In this document: one piece after another, positions 1-6,458 of the stretch
Layout of the letters: each line of letters starts with the position of its first letter
Numbering within the stretch: the stretch's first letter is position 1
Virus record (IMG/VR): IMGVR_UViG_3300034375_009759
Coordinates: 1 to 27,152 of that record
Origin: a virus
DNA: 27,152 bases
Direction: 5' to 3' (one strand)
The notes under the pieces: generated by a model
The model's database searches: none
What the model saw: only the letters and a program-made list of their open reading frames with translations
Told to the model about the DNA's origin: nothing
Translations under genes and position numbers: made by a program

Positions 1-1781
1 CCGACCTTGTCCGCCCAGCTCCGGCCAGGGTCACCGAACCACGCAGCCCAGGCGACCCGCCCCGGGCTGGGGTATCCAGGCTCCCCAGGGTTGAAACCTT
101 CCCCTTCCTGGTCGGACTCATGGCGTGCGAACCAGGCGCGCATCTTCCTTGCCTTCTCGAAGGTGACCGGCTCCCCGTTGGCGACCTTGCGCGCCCAGAC
201 CTTCGTGGACTGAACCATCCCATCCCCGGCCAGTCCCTCTTCGATCCAGCGCACGGCCCGCTCTGCTTCTTCGACCATGCCAGCGGTTGGCGTAAAGTCA
301 ATGTGATCGTATTTGGTCGGCGTCGGGCGGGTGATCAGGCTCTTTAGGTCCTCTTCGGTGACAGCCCGATAGAAGCAGCGGCATTGCGGATGCCTGGGCA
401 GCTCGGGACCGTCGTGGGAGCCATCCGGGCGAACCATGTAGACTTCATCGTGTTCCGGCCCGCATATCTCGCAGACCCGCTCATCCACGGAAGTCTGGTA
501 GCGGACAGCATAGGGGACGGCCCGCTGCTGGAAGGGGAGGACGTTGCGGACCTCCGGCTCCGGCTCTGGAGCTGGGACCGGCTGGCTGGCCGGCTGGAGC
601 ATTGTCTCGTCTATTTCGGTGAAACCTTCAACCTGTAGCGCTGCAATCGGCTCTATACCGAACTTCTCAACCAGTAGAGCCGCCCGGGTCATCCGGTCGG
701 TGCGACTCTCTTGGAGCGCTTCCACGTTGCTGGTGTCGTGTGCGACCCGGTCCGATACCCTGCCCATCCGGACGGCGACGACTGACAGCGCGTCCTCTAC
801 CAGAGCAATCAGCCCCAACAAGTTTTGCCAGTAGATCCGGTTCTGTTGTTTGGCGGTCGCAAAGTTGGCACTGGGCAGGAAGAGCCGGACGTAAGCCACG
901 CCGACGACGGCCAGGATGGACGCCCGCGTCCAGTCCCGTGCAGCTGAAAACTCCATGTCCCGGGCATTGAAGGGAAGCTGAGTAATGTCGACCGGCCCGC
1001 CGATGGGAACGATCCCGGTGCGGTTGGCGTGTCTCTGGATGGACGCAACCAGCTTCTCCAGCACGTCGGGACGGATGCTTGCGCCGTCCTTTGGGCTGAT
1101 CGTCATCGTCGGCTGACCGCGGCCGGCTTCGTCACGCCAGCGCTGGCTGGCTGCGTATTCGCCAGTAAGCTCCGTCTCCAGCACTTCAATGACACCCTGA
1201 CCGTAGAGACTCTGCGGCCCGTCTCTGTAGCTGGTCTGACGGACGTGGATGACGTCGTCCGGGCTGTAGTCCGTCGATACACCCTCTTCGGTGTAGCGGT
1301 ACGCGGCGACCCCGCCGGAGCTGGAGGGGATGATCTGGACGTGCTCTGGATGGAGCCGGACCAGACTGGTCACGCTGCTACCCCGGCCCAGGATCAGGGC
1401 GAAGTAATTGCCGGTCAGGAGCAGGTCCACAATCATCTGACGTCGCCAGAGTGTCGGTCCGGTGCTCGATGTCGGGCGCTCCATCAGCCGCAGGAACGGG
1501 TGACGTTGAACGGCGCGGTTGCGGTCACCGACCAGGCGCCGGACTTGGAGCGGTAGACCGGCGATGTCTGTAGCGACTGCTTCCACGGCCGCGTAGATCC
1601 AGGGGAACTTCCCGAAGGCGGACATGGAGTTGACGGCCGGATAGGGCTGCTGGACGCCGACTTCCTGGGTCCAGGCGTGTCCGTAGCGGATCTGCTCTGG
1701 CTCTTCCACGACTTGGAGCCGGCGGATGATCCAGCGCCAGCCCTCAGCGATGCGGTCCGCGATTGTTCGGGATTGACTCAC
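1..1781 (-). CDS. Portal protein fused to a Mu gpF-like minor head domain (runs off left edge)
   Basis: 593 codons are open from a GTG at 1781 to the window edge with no stop. Residues about 40-390 look like an HK97/lambda-type portal, the dodecameric DNA channel of the head: the segments FGKFPWIYAAVEAVATDIAG, LLTGNYFALILGR, DDVIHVR and SLYGQGVIEV are typical. After a Pro/Glu-rich linker (about 395-412) comes a Mu gpF/SPP1 gp7-like minor-head signature: C437-x2-C440, then H464-x2-C467-R-C469. The last 90 residues (EEAERAVRWIEEG ... GYPSPGRVAWAAWFGDPG) resemble a module I recall from phage head proteins but cannot name. A usual portal is about 400-450 aa, so this is a fusion. The start is uncertain: no Shine-Dalgarno is visible, but promoter-like boxes end 7 nt upstream. 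An in-frame TGA lies upstream of the GTG. Confidence 0.86.
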   Translation of the reverse strand, partial: MSQSRTIADRIAEGWRWIIRRLQVVEEPEQIRYGHAWTQEVGVQQPYPAVNSMSAFGKFPWIYAAVEAVATDIAGLPLQVRRLVGDRNRAVQRHPFLRLMERPTSSTGPTLWRRQMIVDLLLTGNYFALILGRGSSVTSLVRLHPEHVQIIPSSSGGVAAYRYTEEGVSTDYSPDDVIHVRQTSYRDGPQSLYGQGVIEVLETELTGEYAASQRWRDEAGRGQPTMTISPKDGASIRPDVLEKLVASIQRHANRTGIVPIGGPVDITQLPFNARDMEFSAARDWTRASILAVVGVAYVRLFLPSANFATAKQQNRIYWQNLLGLIALVEDALSVVAVRMGRVSDRVAHDTSNVEALQESRTDRMTRAALLVEKFGIEPIAALQVEGFTEIDETMLQPASQPVPAPEPEPEVRNVLPFQQRAVPYAVRYQTSVDERVCEICGPEHDEVYMVRPDGSHDGPELPRHPQCRCFYRAVTEEDLKSLITRPTPTKYDHIDFTPTAGMVEEAERAVRWIEEGLAGDGMVQSTKVWARKVANGEPVTFEKARKMRAWFARHESDQEGEGFNPGEPGYPSPGRVAWAAWFGDPGRSWADKV

Positions 1782-1788
1782 AATAGAC

Positions 1789-1818
1789 CGGATAGCCCAA
1801 ACAAACCGGAACAGTCAA
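1789..1818 (-). promoter_or_regulatory. Putative promoter of the portal gene, possibly leaderless
   Basis: On the minus strand TTGACT (1818-1813), an 18-nt spacer and TATCCG (1794-1789) sit directly before the GTG at 1781, with only 7 nt between the -10-like box and the start. No Shine-Dalgarno is visible, so the transcript may be leaderless or nearly so. The -10 match is weak. Confidence 0.35.
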
Positions 1819-1857
1819 GGGGCTGTCTTCGCCCTCTTCGCTGTATTCGTCGGGGTA

Positions 1858-1874
1858 TCCGGCCGGCCGGCCTG
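1858..1874. repeat. Dispersed GGCCGGCC repeat, intergenic copy
   Basis: TCCGGCCGGCCGGCCTG lies in the gap between the portal start and the end of the 1949-2209 gene. Because it is non-coding, it shows that the repeat is conserved as DNA. See the finding on the dispersed repeat for all copies. Confidence 0.7.
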
Positions 1875-1890
1875 CTTTGTTCAGCGGTGA

Positions 1891-1946
1891 CGGCTGGGGC
1901 TCCCTACACGCCAGTTAAAGAGCGCCCCAGCCGGGGGGATATCCCC
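1891..1946. other. Intergenic inverted repeat plus GGGGATATCCCC palindrome
   Basis: CGGCTGGGGC (1891-1900) pairs perfectly with GCCCCAGCCG (1924-1933) across a 23-nt loop. A 12-bp perfect palindrome, GGGGATATCCCC, follows at 1935-1946. Both lie just 3' of the minus-strand gene ending at 1949 and upstream of the portal promoter region. There is no T-tract on either side, so a standard intrinsic terminator is unlikely. An operator or a structured 3' end is possible. Confidence 0.5.
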
Positions 1947-1948
1947 AG

Positions 1949-2209
1949 TCAGTCTATCACGACCGCCAGCTGGAGCAGGGTCTGGAGCCGGTCGTGCGCT
2001 TTGCTGTACCCGACCCGGGCGCCCTCCACCTCTTCGTCTGACCCCATGAAGAGCGCATTAACGTATTGCCGGTGCATCTCTTCTCTGGAGTATCGGGCGG
2101 CCAGGATGTCCAGCCACAACCAGCCAACGTCATCGGCCAGGGCTGCGGCGACTTCGGACAGCTGCTGGAAGTGTCCGGCGTCGTACAATGATCGAAGAGC
2201 TCTAGACAC
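1949..2209 (-). CDS. Small hypothetical helical protein (86 aa)
   Basis: The GTG start at 2209 has AGGAG eight nt upstream. The product looks all-helical and soluble. I do not recognise a family. Its N-terminal segment (LRSLYDAGHFQQLSEVAAALADD) resembles the C-terminus of the protein at 7143-7532 (LRRLCDAGHIDQAVELARVL), which suggests a shared helical hairpin or a duplicated segment. It sits alone between the plus-strand moron at 2318 and the portal gene. Its upstream region is the AT-rich element shared with the plus-strand promoter, so the two genes are divergently arranged. Confidence 0.7.
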   Translation of the reverse strand: MSRALRSLYDAGHFQQLSEVAAALADDVGWLWLDILAARYSREEMHRQYVNALFMGSDEEVEGARVGYSKAHDRLQTLLQLAVVID

Positions 2210-2230
2210 GTCGTGGACTCCTGGGGTGAC

Positions 2231-2287
2231 TAAAATAAATATCAGAAAGTGATGACTGGTCCTTTAGTGACTGTTATAAATATCAGG
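2231..2287 (+). promoter_or_regulatory. Tandem AT-rich promoter module, copy 1
   Basis: Two direct repeats, AATAAATATCAG (ending 2245) and TATAAATATCAGG (2275-2287), are 41 bp apart. The second supplies a -10 box TATAAA (2275-2280), 17 bp downstream of a -35-like ATGACT (2252-2257). Closely similar modules precede the genes at 11587 and 12651, which supports a real shared control element. The upstream member may be a second promoter or an activator/repressor site, and could also serve the divergent gene at 2209. Confidence 0.65.
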
Positions 2288-2317
2288 CAAGCAAGCAAAC
2301 CCAAACAGGAGTAAATC

Positions 2318-2578
2318 ATGCCCGACCAGACCACCGACCTCACACAGAAAGCGCTGGACACCTTGCAGTTTTTCGGCTGGGTCGTCATCGAAGAGAAGGA
2401 GCACACGCTGACCGTAGCAGATGACCACTCCGGTCCCTACGTCACCAGCTACTCCAGCCTCAACGAAGCAGCCCTCAGCGCTGACCAGCGACAGGACATT
2501 CTGGACAGCGACGACCCGGAAGCCCGCTACGATGCACATTGTGACTGGTGTAGCGACTGGGACGCCTGGGAGCAGTAG
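2318..2578 (+). CDS. Small acidic hypothetical protein, moron-like (86 aa)
   Basis: The ATG follows AGGAG by 6 nt. The product has about 20 Asp/Glu against 4 Lys/Arg, and ends in a Trp/Cys/Asp-rich tail (HCDWCSDWDAWEQ). No family is recognised. It is on the opposite strand from its neighbours, has its own promoter module and its own terminator (2617-2639), and is wedged between terminase and portal genes, which is the classical moron arrangement. Strong acidity in a small early-type phage protein fits a DNA-mimic or other host-inhibitor role, but that is inference only. Confidence 0.75.
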   Translation: MPDQTTDLTQKALDTLQFFGWVVIEEKEHTLTVADDHSGPYVTSYSSLNEAALSADQRQDILDSDDPEARYDAHCDWCSDWDAWEQ

Positions 2579-2616
2579 AGCCCACCCCGACAGCCCGACC
2601 CCGACAGCCCGCCCCG

Positions 2617-2639
2617 CCCCGCCCTCCCCGGCGGGGTTT
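2617..2639 (+). terminator. Intrinsic terminator after the acidic moron gene
   Basis: CCCCGCC (2617-2623) and GGCGGGG (2630-2636) form a 7-bp GC stem with a 6-nt loop, followed by TTTC. It lies about 40 nt after the stop at 2578 and close to the end of terL on the other strand. The U-tract is short. Upstream (2586-2612) is a short direct duplication of CCCCGACAGCCCG. Confidence 0.65.
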
Positions 2640-2645
2640 CCTGCG

Positions 2646-4136
2646 TCAGACGACCCATTGGGGAGACAGGGACAGGTAGTAGACCAGATACCGGAGACAG
2701 TCGGCCAGGTGGTCGTCTTTCTTGTGGATGCTTCCGTCCGGCTTCCGTCTGTAGAGGTTCAGCTCCCGCAGCAGCTCCGTGCAGCTGGGATCGATGACCA
2801 GACGTGGGTGTCCCTGGGCGCAGACAGCCAGGCGCTCCCCGACAGCGTCCAGTCCTGCCTCCACGTCCTTCCGGGCTGGGGTTGTGTAGATGTCGTGATC
2901 CCTTGCCAGCGACTCCCGCCCATCCCGGTCGGCGGGGTCGGCTACCGTCCATTCGTAGACCTCGGCGCCGGACAGGTTGCGGATCTGGCGAGCATTGCCG
3001 GACAGCTTCACATCCTGGGTCAATAGCTCCCGGTAGACCACCAGCTGGTCCCGGTTCGTGTCGAGCGCAGCCCAGAGACAAGCAAAGTTGAAGCCGAAGT
3101 CAATGGCCCGATACTTCGGCCAGTCTTCGGGGATCTGGCCGGCCAGCCGGACGTGGACCGCTCTGGACAGGGACGGGTAGATCAGACCGCGGGCACGTGC
3201 GAATTTTCCATAGAGTCGTGCATCCCGCTTGTGGGGCTCCAAGTGCTGGAAGCGGGCCAACAGTCCTCTGGACCGGACGTGTGGATTGTCCAGCCCAGTG
3301 ATCCGGCTGTATAGGTGACCCGGCGGTGGGTCGTGGACGAAGCGACTGTAAGCCCAGGTCAGCCCCTTCAGCGGTGTCATGGACAGGATCGCCGGCCCGT
3401 CCGTCTCTGCGAGCCCGCGACTGATCTCTTCATAAACGTCTTCCGGGTGTTCTTCGTCCAAAATCGCAGCCCGGGGCGCATTGCCCTGGAATTTTTCGCG
3501 TCCCTGGGCAGCTGCCTTACAGACGATCCTCCCCCCATTGGGGAGGATGACCTCCGCTTGGTCCTGCGCCTTCCACTTCCGCCGACGGGAGCCGGCCGGG
3601 AGCCATCGGTCCAGCTTCGGCCGGTGATACTCCAGACTGTCGTTGAAGGTCAGCGCAGAGACGACCACGGCGCGGTCCGCTGTCGCTGGGCTCGCAGGGA
3701 TGGCGTCCTCTGGTATGCCATTGATCGACAGCCAGCGCCGGACCCACCATTCCCCAGACCCCGCAGCCAGCGCCACGGCCAGCTGGATGGCGGACTCACT
3801 CTTCCCGGCCCGGTTTGCCCCGCCGATCATGTACGCGACCAGGCGCCGACTGGTCAGCAGCTCCCGGATGGTGTCCCGCTGGCTGGTCCGCTCTTCGGGC
3901 TGTCCATGCTGGGCACAGTCTGGATTGACACAGACGAAGACCCCGCGCTCCCCTTCGACCGGCTCCAGCTCCAGCCCGCAGCCCCGCGGCCGGTCCGGGT
4001 CCAGGTTCCAGCGGGTGCAGTGTGGACGCCAGAGACGACCGAACGCCAACGGGAAGTCCTGCTCGAGCTGGATCAGCTCCCCCGCAGCACGCCGGAGGGC
4101 GTGGACGTCAACCCGGCCGGCTGGCTGGGCTGTCAT
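2646..4136 (-). CDS. terL: Terminase large subunit (DNA packaging ATPase/nuclease)
   Basis: This 496-aa protein is the packaging motor that pumps DNA into the prohead through the portal and cuts it. The ATPase part has Walker A GGANRAGKS (105-113), Walker B AAILDEE (223-229) and the coupling motif SMTPLKG (252-258). The C-terminal RNase H-like nuclease shows acidic residues in AIDFGF (D346), VADPA (D400) and DDHLADC (D475/D479). A Cys/His-rich stretch (VCVNPDCAQHG, about 69-77) precedes the ATPase and may bind zinc. Length is normal for the family. The ATG overlaps the terS stop as ATGA. Its N-terminal QPAGR is encoded by a copy of the dispersed repeat. Confidence 0.95.
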   Translation of the reverse strand: MTAQPAGRVDVHALRRAAGELIQLEQDFPLAFGRLWRPHCTRWNLDPDRPRGCGLELEPVEGERGVFVCVNPDCAQHGQPEERTSQRDTIRELLTSRRLVAYMIGGANRAGKSESAIQLAVALAAGSGEWWVRRWLSINGIPEDAIPASPATADRAVVVSALTFNDSLEYHRPKLDRWLPAGSRRRKWKAQDQAEVILPNGGRIVCKAAAQGREKFQGNAPRAAILDEEHPEDVYEEISRGLAETDGPAILSMTPLKGLTWAYSRFVHDPPPGHLYSRITGLDNPHVRSRGLLARFQHLEPHKRDARLYGKFARARGLIYPSLSRAVHVRLAGQIPEDWPKYRAIDFGFNFACLWAALDTNRDQLVVYRELLTQDVKLSGNARQIRNLSGAEVYEWTVADPADRDGRESLARDHDIYTTPARKDVEAGLDAVGERLAVCAQGHPRLVIDPSCTELLRELNLYRRKPDGSIHKKDDHLADCLRYLVYYLSLSPQWVV

Positions 4137-4579
4137 TCTTCGTCTTCGTGGACAACCAGGGACGACAGCTGGCCCCGGATCTCTTCGGCACGCCCCAGGG
4201 TAGACAGCAGCTCATCCAGATCCGCCCCGGTCTGGATCGGTCGGCGGTCCGCTTCTTTGTACTCCGCCCGGACGTCCAGCTGACGGTGATAGCCGAAGCG
4301 TCTCTCCATGATCCAAGCTGCGGCCCTCCAGTCTTCGGCGCTGGCCTGCTGGATACGATGCAGGTTCAGCGCTGCACACTGGCTGCGTCCCCGCGAGACG
4401 GCGTCCGAAAACTCCCGGTATATTGTCCCGGGCTCCTCTGATCCTCGGCGTATCCACTCAAATACCGTCGAACGGGCAACGCCGATGTAATCGGACAGCA
4501 GGTCTATGCTCATGCCCATCTGTGAAGCGGTCAAGGCGTCCCGGATGACGTCCTTGTTCAGTTTCTTCGGTCTTCCCAT
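4133..4579 (-). CDS. terS: Terminase small subunit (DNA-recognition, HTH)
   Basis: This 148-aa protein begins MGRPKKLN, and a helix-turn-helix follows (about 13-45: ALTASQMGMSIDLLSDYIGVARSTVFEWIRRG). A helical oligomerisation region then leads to an acidic C-terminus (VVHEDEE). This matches phage small terminases, which select the packaging site and hand DNA to TerL. It is immediately upstream of terL, with a 4-nt ATGA overlap. The Shine-Dalgarno is weak (GGAT), so expression may rely on coupling to the membrane-protein gene upstream. Confidence 0.88.
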   Translation of the reverse strand: MGRPKKLNKDVIRDALTASQMGMSIDLLSDYIGVARSTVFEWIRRGSEEPGTIYREFSDAVSRGRSQCAALNLHRIQQASAEDWRAAAWIMERRFGYHRQLDVRAEYKEADRRPIQTGADLDELLSTLGRAEEIRGQLSSLVVHEDEE

Positions 4580-4596
4580 AGTTTATCCATAGCCTG

Positions 4597-4866
4597 TTAG
4601 CGATCCAGACCCCGGACACGCCCTTCCCCGATAGGCCTTAGCTGGTCCCGGTCCGCGTCCAGGATGGCCTCCATCCGCCAGGCCCCAGCATCCGCAGGAC
4701 GACGGGGGAGGACATCGGCGGGCGCTGGGGTCGTCTCGATGGGCGCAGCGCTGGACCGGCCGGCCGGCCTGTACCAGTACCAGAAGACAAGGAGCAGGAC
4801 GCAGGACGTCCAGACCAGCCCCAGCAGCCCGCAAGCAATCAGGATGTCACTCTGCGTCAGTGTCAT
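4597..4866 (-). CDS. Small single-pass membrane protein (89 aa)
   Basis: The chosen ATG at 4866 lies inside the end of the HTH gene (20-nt overlap). It yields a short N-terminus, one strong transmembrane helix (about residues 8-30, ILIACGLLGLVWTSCVLLLV then FWYWY) and a charged, Pro/Ala-rich cytoplasmic-type tail. YRPAGR after the helix is encoded by a dispersed-repeat copy. The single-helix topology could suit a holin-like or superinfection-exclusion peptide, but its location next to terS, far from the endolysin, argues against a simple lysis role. The function is unknown. Confidence 0.62.
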   Translation of the reverse strand: MTLTQSDILIACGLLGLVWTSCVLLLVFWYWYRPAGRSSAAPIETTPAPADVLPRRPADAGAWRMEAILDADRDQLRPIGEGRVRGLDR

Positions 4867-5068
4867 CGTCGTCCCGGACCTGCTTGGCGTGGTTGTAGAC
4901 GGAGCGGACCGACAAGCCGTACCGGGCGCCCAGCTGCGCGGCGTGCGCTCGGGACAGCTCGCCGGACTCTTCCAGACGGCTCCGGATGGTGTCGTGCAGC
5001 CGGTCCTTCTCAAACGGCTGGAGGATACGGCGGACACGTCCGCGGCCGATCCAGGGCGGTGGGCTCAT
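4847..5068 (-). CDS. Small HTH DNA-binding protein (73 aa)
   Basis: The protein has a basic N-terminus (IGRGRVRRILQPF), a predicted helix-turn-helix (about 40-65, AHAAQLGARYGLSVRSVYNHAKQV) and an acidic tail (RDDDDTDAE). It starts by ATGA overlap with the upstream exported-protein gene and overlaps the downstream membrane-protein gene. It could be a second small-terminase-like or a late regulator, given its position two genes before terS. No specific family is assigned. Confidence 0.68.
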   Translation of the reverse strand: MSPPPWIGRGRVRRILQPFEKDRLHDTIRSRLEESGELSRAHAAQLGARYGLSVRSVYNHAKQVRDDDDTDAE

Positions 5069-5529
5069 GAGGAGCCCCGGACGATGTAGAGGACCGGGAC
5101 GTCCGGGGCGTTGGACGTGGTCAGGGTCACCGTCTCAACCAACGGGATGGTGCTGTGTCGGGTGGCCTGGACGCAGACGACCAGGTGGGAGCTGGTCCCC
5201 GGCGGGCCAGAGGGGAAGCGGGCGGGGACGGTCAGCACGTCAGCGCAGTCCGTGCTGGAGCTGACCCAAACGGCTGTACTGGCATACTGAACAGACACTG
5301 AACAAAGGAAGCCCGGGTCATCCGGTTGGGACAGCAGGGTCAGCGTATGGACGCCGTATGGACTCGACGGGTCCAGGGATGGACCGGACGGCGTCTGGAC
5401 GGTCTGGATCTCCGGACACGCCGGAGGGACGACGGCTGGAAGGTCACCGGCCAGGGCGCCCAGGACGTCCAGCGGGTCGGCGGTGTCGGCGCCCAGCAGG
5501 GCCAGGAAGGGGATCAGCAGGAAGCGCAC
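5065..5529 (-). CDS. Predicted exported protein of unknown function (154 aa)
   Basis: The GTG at 5529 is preceded by GGAGA. The N-terminus is a short signal-peptide-like segment (MRFLLIPFLALLGADTA). The rest is Ser/Thr/Val-rich and beta-like, with about four Cys that could form disulfides outside the cytoplasm. No family is recognised. It follows the inverted repeat at 5545-5611 and starts a three-gene overlapping set (exported protein, HTH, membrane protein). A role at the cell surface, such as superinfection exclusion, is possible but unsupported. Confidence 0.68.
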   Translation of the reverse strand: MRFLLIPFLALLGADTADPLDVLGALAGDLPAVVPPACPEIQTVQTPSGPSLDPSSPYGVHTLTLLSQPDDPGFLCSVSVQYASTAVWVSSSTDCADVLTVPARFPSGPPGTSSHLVVCVQATRHSTIPLVETVTLTTSNAPDVPVLYIVRGSS

Positions 5530-5544
5530 GGGGATCTCCGAAAA

Positions 5545-5611
5545 TGCCGGCGTTGGGGTTCGTGACTATGAACCGGTGATTTGCTTGACTTAATATACCC
5601 CAACGCCGGCA
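5545..5611. promoter_or_regulatory. 15-bp perfect inverted repeat around a 37-bp AT-rich spacer
   Basis: TGCCGGCGTTGGGGT (5545-5559) is matched exactly in reverse complement at 5597-5611. The spacer (5560-5596) is much poorer in GC than the surroundings and contains TTGACT and TAATAT boxes. In the minus direction the second arm is followed by ATTTTCGG and then the Shine-Dalgarno of the exported-protein gene. It may be a pair of operators around a promoter, or a terminator/attenuator with a long loop. Confidence 0.65.
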
Positions 5612-5615
5612 ATGA

Positions 5616-6458
5616 TCAGGAAGAGACAGGAAGCCAGCATCCGACGGCGTCCCCGCGGCGGGAGCGGGACACGGTCAGCGTAGTCTGGAAGGTCGTGGCG
5701 GATGGACGCCAGCAGCCGACCCCATCCCCAGGGCTGGCCTGTCGGCGGTCGAAAGCGCGCCCCACCGTCGTCTGATCCTCTGCGGAATAGTGGACGGTCA
5801 GATCCAGCCGGCCGTCCTCGAGGCGGTCCGCCACCATTGCCAGCCGCCAGCGCTCGGCGCCGTCCGGCCCGTCGGCCAGTCGATACTCCACATGTCTGGA
5901 GCTGGCCGCGATCAGCTCCCGGTGCTCCGGGTCGGTGGGATGGAGCAGGACGGACAGGTCCACAGAGACGCCGTCGTGCTGGGTCGTGACCAGGGCGGTC
6001 CTCCAGCGGGGTCGGCGGGTGTTGGGGTCGTCGGTCAATCGGTACTGAACGGCGGAATAGTTGAGCATGACGGCGGATAGCTCCAAGATGACAGGAGGGG
6101 AGGGAAGACCGGGAAGAGGGCGGAGGACCAGGACCAGCTGCCCGGAGCAGTACCCGCAGACCAGATAGCCCCAGCCAGGAGGCGGACGGGCCGCGGCCCG
6201 CTGTCTATCGTCGACCAGGCTGGCCGGGTCGGGGACGTCCTGCGGGTCGTCCAGCGGGCGGACAGCCGGACGGCGGGGACGCACACGAAGGTAGCGGTCC
6301 ACGGGCAGGGTCCAGTGCTGGGGCTTGCCGCAGAGCGGACAGGGGAGGGGACCGGATGGCATTTCGTACCACCACGACGTGCGATTGTACCGCAGCCCGT
6401 CCAGCGTGGACGGGTCGGGGATGGGCTCATCGGTCCGGGGATAGGTCAAGTTAGTCAC
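5616..6458 (-). CDS. Hypothetical zinc-ribbon protein (280 aa)
   Basis: The GTG at 6458 overlaps the upstream ORF by 8 nt. Two CxxC pairs, C40-PL-C43 and C101-GY-C104, suggest a zinc ribbon. The remainder is Arg/Asp/Pro-rich with beta-type stretches, and contains two similar halves (QYRLTDDPN...RWRTALVTTQHDG...DLSVLL and EYRLADGPDGAERWRLAMVADR...DLTVHY), pointing to an internal duplication. No family is recognised. The two repeated units, each about 45 residues, are the clearest structural feature. Confidence 0.65.
   Translation of the reverse strand: MTNLTYPRTDEPIPDPSTLDGLRYNRTSWWYEMPSGPLPCPLCGKPQHWTLPVDRYLRVRPRRPAVRPLDDPQDVPDPASLVDDRQRAAARPPPGWGYLVCGYCSGQLVLVLRPLPGLPSPPVILELSAVMLNYSAVQYRLTDDPNTRRPRWRTALVTTQHDGVSVDLSVLLHPTDPEHRELIAASSRHVEYRLADGPDGAERWRLAMVADRLEDGRLDLTVHYSAEDQTTVGRAFDRRQASPGDGVGCWRPSATTFQTTLTVSRSRRGDAVGCWLPVSS

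Noticed and set aside
3315-4283. 322-codon plus-strand ORF opposite terL
   Set aside because: terL on the other strand has all ATPase and nuclease motifs; this frame is a GC-rich antisense reading.
4583-4834. Alternative minus-strand ORF overlapping the 4597-4866 membrane protein
   Set aside because: Lacks coupling and a membrane or domain pattern; the 4866 start overlaps the upstream gene and gives a clear transmembrane helix.
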